Source: a bacterium (GTDB lineage Bacteria; Bacillota; Bacilli; Lactobacillales; Streptococcaceae). Taken from it: a DNA stretch of 64,000 nucleotides. The position numbers and the translations under genes are program-made. Below the pieces are notes generated by a model. It had not been told where the DNA came from, did not search any database, and saw only the letters and a list, made by a program, of their open reading frames with translations. The stretch is from NCBI GenBank assembly GCA_905221095.1, contig CAJNBV010000010.1:1-64000 (forward strand), given 5' to 3'. Below, one piece after another: positions 52,407-61,189 of the stretch; position 1 is the first letter of the stretch; every line of letters begins with the position of its first letter.

Positions 52407-52507
52407 TCATTTAAAGAGTTATTATGTTTTTCCCTTAGATTGAGTTCGTATCTAGTTTCCTTTTATACTAATTGAGTACTTATTAGTATAAAAGTTGTTG
52501 AAATTAG

Positions 52508-52550
52508 TGACATTTATGACCTTGGAGAATGTGTAACATAGAAGTATAAT
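52508..52550 (+). promoter_or_regulatory. Promoter with imperfect ComR-like box before the peptide frame
   Basis: -35 TTGGAG (52522-52527), 17-bp spacer, -10 TATAAT (52545-52550). Just upstream GTGACATTTATGACC (52508-52522) has a perfect left half of the ComR box (GTGACAT) and a partial right half. Confidence 0.6.
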
Positions 52551-52580
52551 AATCCTGTAGAAAAAATAAGGAGAGAAAAT

Positions 52581-52622
52581 ATGTTAGTGCTAGTTGTTGC
52601 CATTTTTTGGATTTATAAATAA
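52581..52622 (+). CDS. Candidate 13-residue hydrophobic signalling peptide
   Basis: ATG seven bases after AAGGAG, reading MLVLVVAIFWIYK and a TAA stop. Almost wholly hydrophobic with an aromatic C-terminal end (FWIYK). Rgg/ComR partners are short hydrophobic peptides encoded beside the regulator; most known precursors are 17-35 residues, so this is unusually short. It lies 31 bp after the promoter and 22 bp before the ABC ATPase gene. It may be a pheromone or only a leader peptide. Confidence 0.5.
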   Translation: MLVLVVAIFWIYK

Positions 52623-52644
52623 TAAAGATAGAATGGGAAGGTCT

Positions 52645-53325
52645 ATGTTAGAACTAAAAAATATTAGTAAAAGTTACGGACAAGGGACGTTAAAAAATAA
52701 TGTTTTAAGAGAAATAAATTTTAAGGTAGTTGAAGGAGAATTTGTATCGATAATGGGACCATCAGGTTCGGGCAAATCGACATTTATCAATATTTTGGGA
52801 CTGATTGATTCTGAATTTGAAGGAGAATATATATTAGACGGAAAAAGCATTGAGAAGTTAAATGAAAATCAACAAGCAAGTTACCGTAACCGTGATATTG
52901 GATTTGTTTTTCAACAATTTCATCTTATTGATGAATATACTGTTAAAGAAAATATTTTATTATCATTTCTATATTCTGATCAACAGCCAGATATAGAATA
53001 CATTGATAGTTTATTACAAGACTTGGGACTTATAGATAAGATGAATGAGTATCCAAGTCATTTATCAGGTGGGCAGAAGCAACGAGTCGCTTTAATTAGA
53101 GCTCTTGCTCATAAACCTAGATTTCTTATAGCAGATGAACCTACAGGTGCATTAGATGAGAAAAATAGGAATGAGATATTGCAAATCCTACAAAATTTGA
53201 ATCATTCTGGAACGACAATTATTGTAGTAACTCACGATGAGTTTGTTGCCAGTCATTGTAGAACAAGGTATCGAATGAAAAATGGGTATCTAACACTTGA
53301 GGGAGAAGGATTACATGAAGTTTAA
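52645..53325 (+). CDS. ABC transporter ATP-binding protein, MacB/LolD type
   Basis: 226 residues from MLELKNISKS, after GGGAAGG. Walker A GPSGSGKST (about 39-47), signature LSGGQKQR (about 143-150), Walker B FLIADEPTGALD (about 161-172) and H-loop THDEF. Of the type VII (MacB-like) group that acts with FtsX-domain permeases in peptide export or peptide resistance. Overlaps the permease gene by 11 bp. Confidence 0.93.
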   Translation: MLELKNISKSYGQGTLKNNVLREINFKVVEGEFVSIMGPSGSGKSTFINILGLIDSEFEGEYILDGKSIEKLNENQQASYRNRDIGFVFQQFHLIDEYTVKENILLSFLYSDQQPDIEYIDSLLQDLGLIDKMNEYPSHLSGGQKQRVALIRALAHKPRFLIADEPTGALDEKNRNEILQILQNLNHSGTTIIVVTHDEFVASHCRTRYRMKNGYLTLEGEGLHEV

Positions 53326-54469
53326 AAAGCTGTTAATAGATACTTTAAAGCTGTTAAAGAGGAATAAAAGACAGAGTATTCTGACATCCCTAGCCATCAC
53401 AGTGGCAACATTTGTTTTATTAGTAATACTATCAAGTTCTTCCTATACAACTTCTACATTAGGAAATGATTTAAAGATAGAAGAAGACACAGCAACAATG
53501 ACTTATACTCCTCAAAATATGTTGGATATTAGAGGGTTTACACAGGAAGATAAACAATTGGTTGAGCAAACTATTGGAAAACATGCAAGACTTTCTTCCA
53601 GCTCTTATGCTTTGTATGCTGAAACGTATTTTAATGATTCTAAGCAGAATCTTAGTTTTCGAACATTGGGCGATTTGAATAAGAATGGTTTAGTTATGCC
53701 TGCTTTATTAAAAGGAAGAGCCTTAGAGGAACTAGATGGCGGTGTAGCTATTAGCGATAAGGCTCTCATGTCATTGACTCGAAAGGAAAATATTGAAACT
53801 TTTTTAGGAGAGACTATCAATATATCTGGGAAAGAATATCCAATTCAGGCAATATATTATGGATCAGCTGTTAATGAAAGATTACCTTCTTTATTGGTTA
53901 CTAATGAAATCAAAGAGTTACTTTTAGGAAAAAGGGAATATTTTGATGAGTTAGTGGTAGAAACTAATCAGTTGGAGAATATAAATAAGGCTTTATCTGC
54001 TTTAGATACTTATGGAACATTCCGAAAGGAAGGAACCTATGCATATATAGATAATAGAAGGGTATATGAGGAAACAAAGGCTCAAGCTACTACAATATTA
54101 AATTTCATTGCACTTTTATCAAGCATTTCAATTTTTGTAGCTGGTTTTGGGGTTATGAATGCTATGTTGTCTTCTGTTAGCGAACGTAGCAAGGAGATAG
54201 CGATTCGTCGAGCTTTGGGAGCTAAAAAATCTGATATTTATCAATCATATATGATGGAGGGGACTCTTTTATCGATTATGGGAGCTATAGCTGGTATTGG
54301 AGTAGCGACATTATTTGTTATTTTAATGAATATGAGTGGTTTTGTTACGACATTAACTCTGGATCATATTTTGATTACTCTATTCACAACGGGTGTATTT
54401 GGAATTGTATTTAGTATTATGCCTGCAATGGTTGCAGCAAATAAAAATGTTATTGAAGGTCTAAGGTAA
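53315..54469 (+). CDS. MacB/FtsX-type ABC permease
   Basis: 384 residues from MKFKKLLIDT, overlapping the ATPase end. One N-terminal helix (about 22-44), a large extracellular MacB_PCD domain (about 45-260), and three C-terminal FtsX helices with the coupling motif SVSERSKEIAIRRALGAKKSDI (about 288-309). Such systems move peptides or respond to them at the outer face. Likely partner of the peptide encoded upstream. Confidence 0.92.
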   Translation: MKFKKLLIDTLKLLKRNKRQSILTSLAITVATFVLLVILSSSSYTTSTLGNDLKIEEDTATMTYTPQNMLDIRGFTQEDKQLVEQTIGKHARLSSSSYALYAETYFNDSKQNLSFRTLGDLNKNGLVMPALLKGRALEELDGGVAISDKALMSLTRKENIETFLGETINISGKEYPIQAIYYGSAVNERLPSLLVTNEIKELLLGKREYFDELVVETNQLENINKALSALDTYGTFRKEGTYAYIDNRRVYEETKAQATTILNFIALLSSISIFVAGFGVMNAMLSSVSERSKEIAIRRALGAKKSDIYQSYMMEGTLLSIMGAIAGIGVATLFVILMNMSGFVTTLTLDHILITLFTTGVFGIVFSIMPAMVAANKNVIEGLR

Positions 54470-54497
54470 TGATGGATGTGAATTTAAAGGAGGTAAA

Positions 54498-54914
54498 ATG
54501 AAATTTACAAAAATAGATAGAGTATTTTCTCTAATGTTAATTGTGGAATTTACAATATGTTTTTTTACACTAGATAATTTTAATCTTTTTCAATTTATGC
54601 TGTTTGTACAAATTATACCGTCAATATTATTAGCTTTGTTATCGGGAAGTATTTCTTCTAGAAGTAAGCACAGCTGGGTGTTATTAATTATTTTTGGAAT
54701 AATCTATGCTTTAATGATGTTTGGAATTTTCAGAGTTACTCCTATGACGCTTATAGAACAAAATACGATTCAATCTGAAACTTCCGTATTTACATTCAAT
54801 AGAAATTTACAGTTAGGAACTTATTTTGGATTTTTCTTGCAGGAATTTTTACTAGGAGCTTTTATTTGCACTATTTCAAAATGTTTTGGGAGAATTAAAC
54901 AAGGGAAATTTTAA
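54498..54914 (+). CDS. Small four-helix membrane protein (DUF3021-like)
   Basis: 138 residues; four hydrophobic helices (about 8-27, 30-47, 58-77, 107-128). Ribosome site AAAGGAGG. It follows the exporter and may be an accessory or immunity protein; I do not recognise it beyond a loose DUF3021-like look. The stop codon overlaps the next ATG (TAATG). Confidence 0.7.
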   Translation: MKFTKIDRVFSLMLIVEFTICFFTLDNFNLFQFMLFVQIIPSILLALLSGSISSRSKHSWVLLIIFGIIYALMMFGIFRVTPMTLIEQNTIQSETSVFTFNRNLQLGTYFGFFLQEFLLGAFICTISKCFGRIKQGKF

Positions 54915-54964
54915 TGAAGCCTGCCTTAAAAGAAGAATTGCTTCTGCAGTTATTTAGAAAATGA
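54914..54964 (+). CDS. Candidate 16-residue peptide frame
   Basis: ATG coupled to the preceding stop (TAATG), reading MKPALKEELLLQLFRK. There is no separate ribosome site. Could be a second peptide or the start of a broken gene, since the next 102-residue frame follows in another frame with no proper start. Confidence 0.25.
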   Translation: MKPALKEELLLQLFRK

Positions 54965-54986
54965 TATTATTGAAATGGTGTAACAT

Positions 54987-55295
54987 TTGGAGAAAATTAT
55001 TTTTGAACGAAAAAGATTTGAGTATATCAGTCCTAAAAGAAAGCAAGTAAAGGACTTTATGATTCTAAAAAATTTCATGTCTAAGACAATTCAAGTTGAA
55101 ATCAGAGTGGAGGACTACTTGTTAGACCTTCTTATTTTAAAAGAGATGAGTACAGAATTTTATAATTTAGATTTTCTTTCTTTGCCCTATGATGTCAATA
55201 TAGATGTGAAAGAAGTTGTAGAGGATGTTGATTTAACAGTCTATAAGAATAGTAAATATAGGGAGTTTAATTTCTTTAAAAATATTTGTAAATGA
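54987..55295 (+). pseudogene. Uncharacterised 102-residue frame, probably a gene remnant
   Basis: Open from TTG at 54987 with an in-frame TAA just before it and no good ribosome site; reads EKIIFERKRFEYISPKRKQV at its start and is rich in charged residues and beta-prone segments. No family recognised. The lack of a start signal, and the short coupled frame just before it, suggest the 3' part of a longer broken gene. Confidence 0.35.
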
Positions 55296-55372
55296 TATTT
55301 TTGAAAGTCTATCCATCCCTATATTAGAATTGCTACAACAAGTTTTCAACACTTGTTTCAATTGAACATACG

Positions 55373-55413
55373 AAAAACCGAGACGAAGTATTAAACTTTC
55401 AGTCTCGGTTTTG
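55373..55413. terminator. Bidirectional terminator
   Basis: AAAACCGAGAC/GTCTCGGTTTT; serves the end of the ABC cluster and the small gene on the other strand. A weaker relative (CCGAGAC.CAGTATTAAAG) lies at 51260-51280 upstream of the Rgg gene. Confidence 0.8.
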
Positions 55414-55437
55414 ATATTTCTTAAAGAATGGCTCGGT

Positions 55438-55683
55438 TTATTTCAATTGATCTGTAATGTCTTTTGATAGCAACATTCCTAGATGATAAGTTTTATTGAT
55501 GTAAGCAATGACATCATTGATGTTTTCAGTCGTTTGAATTTTCTCTTTGATGTCAGCCCTAAATGTTTCATCCTTTAAAAGTTGTTCTTGGTAGAGTCTT
55601 TGAAGTCTCTCCTTCTCGTACTTATTGAGCAGAAAAAGGAACACCAAGCTAATCACAACGAGGATATAAGCATATTGGCTCAT
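55438..55683 (-). CDS. Small membrane-anchored protein of unknown function
   Basis: 81 residues; one N-terminal helix (about 4-20), then a charged helical region (NKYEKERLQRLYQEQLLKDE) and IKEKIQTTENINDVIAYINK. Ribosome site GGGAGATATT. Similar in layout to short streptococcal proteins with an N-terminal anchor. Function unknown. Confidence 0.7.
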   Translation of the reverse strand: MSQYAYILVVISLVFLFLLNKYEKERLQRLYQEQLLKDETFRADIKEKIQTTENINDVIAYINKTYHLGMLLSKDITDQLK

Positions 55684-55725
55684 AGAATATCTCCCTGTAT
55701 GATAAAGAAGTAGTAGTGAGTAGAT

Positions 55726-55906
55726 TGAATTAGTGAAGCAGTTAGCTAGTCCGCCTATAAGCGGCTAGCGTCTAACAATTAGGAACTTTAGTTCCAATAA
55801 CTTTAAGATTACGACGTTTTAGGACATAAATCGATCATATTTATGTCCTAAAACTAGTGAAGCGCCTAGCCAAAGTCCGAATAGGATTTGGCGTTAGTTA
55901 CTTAGA
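55726..55906. repeat. Hairpin-rich direct repeat, copy 1
   Basis: 181 bp holding four palindromes: GCTAG.CCGC/GCGGCTAGC, GGAACT/AGTTCC, a perfect 16-bp arm GTTTTAGGACATAAAT with ATTTATGTCCTAAAAC, and CGCC.AA/TT.GGCG. Between them lie the linkers TAGTGAAG and AGATTACGAC. Copy 2 starts 249 bp on with about six changes. No coding frame. Confidence 0.9.
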
Positions 55907-55974
55907 CTACTTTACAATAAAGTGATTAAAAGATTACGACATGAGCCTAACCAAATCGATATTATTTGGTTAGG
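55907..55974. repeat. Interval between the direct repeats with another palindrome
   Basis: Contains AGATTACGAC again (55931-55940) and the palindrome CCTAACCAAAT/ATTTGGTTAGG (55947-55973). Same style as the repeat units. Confidence 0.7.
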
Positions 55975-56155
55975 TGAATTAGTGAAGTAGTTAGCTAGTC
56001 CGCATAAAAGCGACTAGCGTCTAACAATTAGGAACTTTAGTTCCAATAACTTTAAGATTACGACGTTTTAGGACATAAATCGATTATATTTATGTCCTAA
56101 AACTAGTGAAGCGCCTAGCCAAAGTCCGAATAGGATTTGGCGTTAGTTACTTAGA
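55975..56155. repeat. Hairpin-rich direct repeat, copy 2
   Basis: Nearly identical to 55726-55906; differences lie mainly in the first palindrome (CCGCATAAAAGCGA) and one base in the loop of the 16-bp arm palindrome. It ends about 30 bp before the stop of argS, so it forms the 3' untranslated region of argS. Confidence 0.9.
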
Positions 56156-56184
56156 TTGCTCCGCAATCAAGTAACTTTGGCGAT

Positions 56185-57876
56185 TTACATCTTCTCTGGC
56201 GCTTCTACTCCGAGCAAGCGAAGAGCTTCTTTGAGAACGACTGCAGTTGCGTAGCTGAGGGCTAGACGGCTTTCGCGTTCTGAGCTTTCATCCAAGATAC
56301 GTGTATGTGCATAGTATTTGTTGAAGGCTTGAGCCAGGCTAATTGCAAATTTAGCAATGATAGAAGGTTCAAAGTTATCCGCCGCACGGTTGATAATACG
56401 TGGGAAGTCTTGGATGAGTTTGATGATTTCCCAGCTTTCAGCATCATTCAAGCTATAGTTGACAGCTGTTTCTGGTTTGAAATCCGCTTTGCGTAAGATA
56501 GATTGGATACGAGCGTAGGCATATTGAACGTAAGGTCCAGTTTCACCCTCGAAGGATACCATAGCCTCTAAGTCGAAGTCGTATCCATTTGTACGGTCGG
56601 TTTTGAGGTCATAGAATTTAATGGCTCCAACCCCAACAGCATGCGCTACTTGATCTTTGTTTTCAAGTTCAGGATTTTTAGCCTCGATTTGGGCTTTAGC
56701 ACGGCTAACAGCCTCTGCAATAGTAGGCTCTAGCAAGATGACATTCCCTTTACGAGTAGAGAGTTTCTTCCCTTCTTTTGTAACCAAACCAAAAGGAACA
56801 TGAGTAATGTCTTCACTCCAGTCGTAGCCCATCTCTTGCAAGACAGCTTTGAGCTGTTTAAAGTGGGCGGATTGCTCTTGACCAACGACGTAGATAGATT
56901 TAGCAAATTGGTATTCGTTTTTACGGTAAAGGGCTGCAGCCAAGTCACGTGTGATATAGAGAGTTGCACCATCAGATTTTTTGATAAGGGCTGGATGTTC
57001 AATTCCATATTTCTCAAGATTGACAACTTGGGCACCTTCTGACTCAACAAGAAGTCCTTTTTCAGAAAGAATGTCTACAACTGCATCCATCTTATCGTTG
57101 TAGAAGGCTTCTCCGTTGTAGCTATCAAAGTCAACCTTCAATTCATTGTAAAGGCGGTTAAATTCTACCAAACTTTCATCGCGGAACCATTGCCAAAGTG
57201 CAAGAGCTTCCTCATCTCCATTTTCCAGTTTACGGAACCATTCGCGTGCTTCTTCATCCAAGCTAGGGTCATTTTCAGCTTCAGCATTGATGCGAACGTA
57301 GAGTTTAAGAAGTTCATCGATTGGATGAGCTTTTACAGCTTCTTCGTCTCCCCATTTTTTGTAGGCAACAATCAGCATCCCAAACTGTTTACCCCAGTCT
57401 CCCAAGTGGTTGACTTTGACAGTTTGATAACCGATTTTTTGGAAAATATGTGACAAGCTATCTCCGATAACAGTTGAGCGTAGGTGGCCGATAGAAAATG
57501 GTTTAGCAATATTGGGGCTAGACATGTCGATCACAACATTTTCTTGTTTACCAATGTTTTGGTCAGCATAGTGTTCTTTTTCAGTGATAACAGCTTGCAA
57601 TACTTGAGCAGAAATGGCAGATTTATCAAGGAAAAAGTTAACGTAAGGTCCTGTTGCGACAACCTTTTCAAAGGCTTGACTGTTAATCTTTTCAGCCAGT
57701 TCAGCCGCAATCATTTGAGGGGCTTTACGCTCGACTTTGGCAAGAGAAAAAGCAGGGAAAGCGATGTCTCCCATTTCTGAGTTTTTAGGGGTTTCCAGTA
57801 AATTTAAAATAGCCTCTTGGTCCAGGCTATCAATGACGCTAGCCAACTCGCTAGCAATCAATTCTTTTGTATTCAT
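56185..57876 (-). CDS. argS: Arginyl-tRNA synthetase
   Basis: 563 residues, class I. N-terminal additional domain (1-105), HIGH-like motif [17 protein letters not shown] (about 119-135), KMSKS-like [10 protein letters not shown] (about 368-377), and a C-terminal anticodon domain. Charges tRNA-Arg. Divergent from argR, start ATG after AAAGGAGC. Confidence 0.97.
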   Translation of the reverse strand: MNTKELIASELASVIDSLDQEAILNLLETPKNSEMGDIAFPAFSLAKVERKAPQMIAAELAEKINSQAFEKVVATGPYVNFFLDKSAISAQVLQAVITEKEHYADQNIGKQENVVIDMSSPNIAKPFSIGHLRSTVIGDSLSHIFQKIGYQTVKVNHLGDWGKQFGMLIVAYKKWGDEEAVKAHPIDELLKLYVRINAEAENDPSLDEEAREWFRKLENGDEEALALWQWFRDESLVEFNRLYNELKVDFDSYNGEAFYNDKMDAVVDILSEKGLLVESEGAQVVNLEKYGIEHPALIKKSDGATLYITRDLAAALYRKNEYQFAKSIYVVGQEQSAHFKQLKAVLQEMGYDWSEDITHVPFGLVTKEGKKLSTRKGNVILLEPTIAEAVSRAKAQIEAKNPELENKDQVAHAVGVGAIKFYDLKTDRTNGYDFDLEAMVSFEGETGPYVQYAYARIQSILRKADFKPETAVNYSLNDAESWEIIKLIQDFPRIINRAADNFEPSIIAKFAISLAQAFNKYYAHTRILDESSERESRLALSYATAVVLKEALRLLGVEAPEKM

Positions 57877-58011
57877 TAAGAGCTCCTTTTTGGACTTTTC
57901 TACTATTTTATCACAATTTTAAAGAAAGAAGAAAAAATTTTTGAAATCTCCTATTTTTTTGGTATAATATAGTTATAAAATTAGTTATAAATATTCACAT
58001 AAGAGGATTTT

Positions 58012-58458
58012 ATGAGAAAAAGAGATCGTCATCAGTTAATAAAAAAAATGATTACTGAGGAGAAATTAAGTACACAAAAAGAAATTCAAGATCGGTTGGA
58101 GGCGCACAATGTCTTTGTAACGCAGACAACCCTGTCTCGTGATTTGCGCGAAATCGGCTTGACCAAGGTCAAGAAAAATGATATGGTGTATTATGTACTA
58201 GCAAATGAGACAGAAAAGATTGATTTGGTGGAATTTTTGTCTCATCATTTAGAAGGTGTTGCGAGAGCAGAGTTTACCTTGGTGCTTCATACCAAATTGG
58301 GCGAAGCCTCTGTTTTGGCAAATATTGTAGATGCAAACAAGGATGAATGGATTTTAGGAACAGTTGCTGGTGCCAATACCTTATTGGTCATTTGTCGAGA
58401 CCAGCACGTTGCCAAACTCATGGAAGATCGTTTGCTAGATTTGATGAAAGATAAGTAA
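58012..58458 (+). CDS. argR: Arginine repressor ArgR/AhrC
   Basis: 148 residues: winged HTH (about 1-70, QTTLSRDLREIGLTKV) and C-terminal hexamerisation/arginine-binding domain (about 80-148; ANTLLVICRD). Controls arginine metabolism. Promoter TGGTATAAT (57960-57968); ATAAATATTCAC between promoter and start resembles half an ARG box, so self-control is possible. In streptococci argR sits beside argS and mutS, as here. Confidence 0.95.
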   Translation: MRKRDRHQLIKKMITEEKLSTQKEIQDRLEAHNVFVTQTTLSRDLREIGLTKVKKNDMVYYVLANETEKIDLVEFLSHHLEGVARAEFTLVLHTKLGEASVLANIVDANKDEWILGTVAGANTLLVICRDQHVAKLMEDRLLDLMKDK

Positions 58459-58459
58459 G

Positions 58460-58490
58460 GTCTTGAGAGTTGCTCTCAAGACTTATTTTT
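58460..58490 (+). terminator. Hairpin between argR and mutS
   Basis: A perfect 10-bp stem GTCTTGAGAG/CTCTCAAGAC with TTG loop and TTATTTTT; likely a partial terminator, since mutS starts 18 bp later. Confidence 0.7.
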
Positions 58491-58508
58491 GACAAGGAGA
58501 GACGGAAA

Positions 58509-61043
58509 ATGGCGACAGAAAAGCTATCACCCGGCATGCAACAGTATGTGGATATTAAAAAGCAATATCCAGATGCGTTTTTGCTCTTTCGGATGGGTGA
58601 TTTTTATGAATTGTTTTATGAGGATGCGGTCAATGCTGCGCAGATTCTGGAAATTTCCTTAACGAGTCGCAACAAGAATGCCGACAATCCGATTCCTATG
58701 GCGGGTGTTCCCTATCATTCTGCCCAGCAGTATATCGATGTCTTGATTGAGCAGGGCTATAAGGTAGCCATTGCAGAGCAGATGGAAGATCCTAAACAAG
58801 CAGTTGGGGTTGTTAAAAGAGAGGTTGTTCAGGTCATTACGCCAGGAACAGTGGTCGATAGCAGTAAGCCGGATAGTCAGAATAATTTTTTGGTTGCCAT
58901 AGACCGCGAAGGCAATCAATTTGGCCTAGCTTATATGGACCTGGTGACGGGTGACTTTTATGTGACAGGTCTTTTGGATTTCACGCTGGTTTGTGGGGAA
59001 ATCCGCAATCTCAAGGCGCGAGAAGTGGTGCTGGGTTATGACTTGTCTGAGGAAGAGGAGCAAATCCTCAGTCGTCAGATGAATCTGGTGCTTTCCTATG
59101 AAAAAGAAGGCTTTGAAGACCTTCATTTAATGGATTCACGATTGGCATCTGTGGAGCAAGCGGCATCTAGTAAGTTGCTCCAGTATGTCCATCGAACCCA
59201 GATGAGGGAATTGAACCACCTCAAGCCTGTTATCCGCTATGAAATCAAAGATTTCTTACAGATGGATTATGCGACCAAGGCTAGTCTGGATTTAGTTGAG
59301 AATGCCCGTTCAGGCAAGAAACAAGGCAGTCTTTTCTGGCTTTTGGATGAAACCAAAACAGCTATGGGCATGCGTCTCTTGCGTTCTTGGATCCATCGTC
59401 CCTTGATTGATAAGAAGCGAATCGTCCAACGTCAAGAGGTCGTGCAGGTCTTTCTTGATCACTTCTTTGAGCGCAGTGATTTGACAGATAGCCTCAAGGG
59501 TGTTTATGATATCGAACGATTGGCTAGTCGGGTTTCTTTTGGCAAAACCAATCCCAAGGATCTCTTGCAGTTGGCGACTACCTTGTCTAGTGTGCCACGG
59601 ATTCGTGCGATTTTAGAAGGCATGGAGCAACCTGCTCTAGCTTATCTCATAGAACAACTGGATGGAATCCCTGAGTTGGAGAGTTTGATTAGCGCAGCCA
59701 TTGCTCCTGAAGCTCCTCATGTAATTACGGATGGGGGTATTATCCGAACTGGATTTGATGAGACTTTAGACAAGTACCGTCGTGTACTCAGAGAAGGGAC
59801 TAGCTGGATTGCTGAGATTGAGGCAAAAGAGAGAGAAAACTCTGGCATCAGTACGCTCAAGATTGACTACAATAAAAAGGATGGCTACTATTTCCATGTG
59901 ACCAATTCGCAACTGGGGAATGTGCCAGCCCACTTTTTCCGTAAGGCAACACTGAAAAACTCGGAACGTTTTGGAACTGAGGAATTGGCCCGTATCGAGG
60001 GCGATATGCTGGAGGCGCGTGAGAAGTCAGCCAACCTAGAGTACGAAATCTTTATGCGTATTCGTGAAGAGGTCAGCAAGTACATCCAGCGTTTACAAGC
60101 TCTAGCCCAAGGAATTGCGACAGTTGATGTCTTGCAAAGTTTAGCAGTTGTGGCTGAAACCCAGCATTTGATTCGACCTGAGTTTGGAGACGATTCACAA
60201 ATTGATATCCAGAAAGGGCGCCATGCTGTCGTTGAAAAAGTTATGGGAGCACAGACCTATATTCCTAATACGATTCAGATGGCAGAAGATACCAGTATTC
60301 AACTGATTACAGGGCCAAACATGAGTGGGAAGTCAACCTACATGCGTCAGTTAGCCATGACGGCGGTTATGGCTCAGTTGGGTTCTTATGTGCCAGCAGA
60401 AAGTGCCCATTTACCGATTTTTGATGCGATTTTTACCCGTATCGGAGCAGCTGATGATTTGGTTTCAGGTCAATCAACCTTTATGGTGGAGATGATGGAA
60501 GCTAACAATGCCATTTCGCATGCGACTAAGAATTCTTTGATTCTCTTTGATGAGTTAGGACGGGGAACCGCGACTTATGACGGGATGGCTCTTGCCCAGT
60601 CCATCATCGAATATATCCATGAGCACATCGGAGCCAAGACCCTCTTTGCGACCCACTACCATGAGTTGACCAGTCTGGAGTCTAGTTTACAACACTTGGT
60701 CAATGTTCACGTGGCAACCTTGGAGCAGGATGGGCAGGTCACTTTCCTTCATAAGATTGAACCAGGCCCAGCTGACAAATCCTACGGTATTCATGTTGCT
60801 AAGATTGCTGGTTTGCCAGCAGACCTTCTAGCAAGGGCGGATAAGATATTGACTCAGTTAGAGAGTCAGGGTACAGAAAGTCCTGCTCCAATGAGGCAGA
60901 CAAGTGCTGTCACTGAACAAATTTCACTCTTTGACGCGCCAGCAGAGCACCCTATCCTAGCAGAATTAGCTAAACTGGATGTTTATAATATGACACCTAT
61001 GCAAGCTATGAATGTCTTGGTCGAGTTAAAACAAAAACTATAA
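58509..61043 (+). CDS. mutS: DNA mismatch repair protein MutS (HexA)
   Basis: 844 residues from [10 protein letters not shown], after AAGGAGAGACGG. Mismatch-reading Phe-Tyr-Glu in MGDFYELF (about 26-33), lever and clamp domains, ATPase with Walker [10 protein letters not shown] (about 600-608), Walker [12 protein letters not shown] and the FATHYHEL motif. Finds base mismatches and limits recombination between diverged DNA; called HexA in pneumococcus. Confidence 0.97.
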   Translation: MATEKLSPGMQQYVDIKKQYPDAFLLFRMGDFYELFYEDAVNAAQILEISLTSRNKNADNPIPMAGVPYHSAQQYIDVLIEQGYKVAIAEQMEDPKQAVGVVKREVVQVITPGTVVDSSKPDSQNNFLVAIDREGNQFGLAYMDLVTGDFYVTGLLDFTLVCGEIRNLKAREVVLGYDLSEEEEQILSRQMNLVLSYEKEGFEDLHLMDSRLASVEQAASSKLLQYVHRTQMRELNHLKPVIRYEIKDFLQMDYATKASLDLVENARSGKKQGSLFWLLDETKTAMGMRLLRSWIHRPLIDKKRIVQRQEVVQVFLDHFFERSDLTDSLKGVYDIERLASRVSFGKTNPKDLLQLATTLSSVPRIRAILEGMEQPALAYLIEQLDGIPELESLISAAIAPEAPHVITDGGIIRTGFDETLDKYRRVLREGTSWIAEIEAKERENSGISTLKIDYNKKDGYYFHVTNSQLGNVPAHFFRKATLKNSERFGTEELARIEGDMLEAREKSANLEYEIFMRIREEVSKYIQRLQALAQGIATVDVLQSLAVVAETQHLIRPEFGDDSQIDIQKGRHAVVEKVMGAQTYIPNTIQMAEDTSIQLITGPNMSGKSTYMRQLAMTAVMAQLGSYVPAESAHLPIFDAIFTRIGAADDLVSGQSTFMVEMMEANNAISHATKNSLILFDELGRGTATYDGMALAQSIIEYIHEHIGAKTLFATHYHELTSLESSLQHLVNVHVATLEQDGQVTFLHKIEPGPADKSYGIHVAKIAGLPADLLARADKILTQLESQGTESPAPMRQTSAVTEQISLFDAPAEHPILAELAKLDVYNMTPMQAMNVLVELKQKL

Positions 61044-61087
61044 AGCCAAGAATGACTAGTCATTCTAGCTATATCAAGGAGACTTCT

Positions 61088-61165
61088 TTGACAAGTTCTC
61101 ACTTTTTTGCTAGAATAACATCACACAAACAGAATGAGAAGGAGCTGACGCATTGTCGCTCCCTT
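61088..61165 (+). promoter_or_regulatory. patA promoter and leader attenuator hairpin
   Basis: -35 TTGACA (61088-61093), 17-bp spacer, extended -10 TGCTAGAAT (-10 at 61111-61116). The leader has a stem AAGGAGCtGAC/GTCgCTCCcTT (61139-61165) followed by TTTTGTC and a later T run. In pneumococcus, a stem-loop at this place attenuates patAB, and changes in it raise pump expression. ATG AGA AGG AGC TGA (61134-61148) is a tiny frame within it. Confidence 0.7.
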
Positions 61166-61189
61166 TTGTCTATTTTTTAAGGAGAAAGT

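Noticed and set aside
61048-61065. Perfect 18-bp palindrome AGAATGACTAGTCATTCT after mutS
   Set aside because: No loop and no T run, so not a convincing terminator; could be a protein-binding site but nothing supports that.
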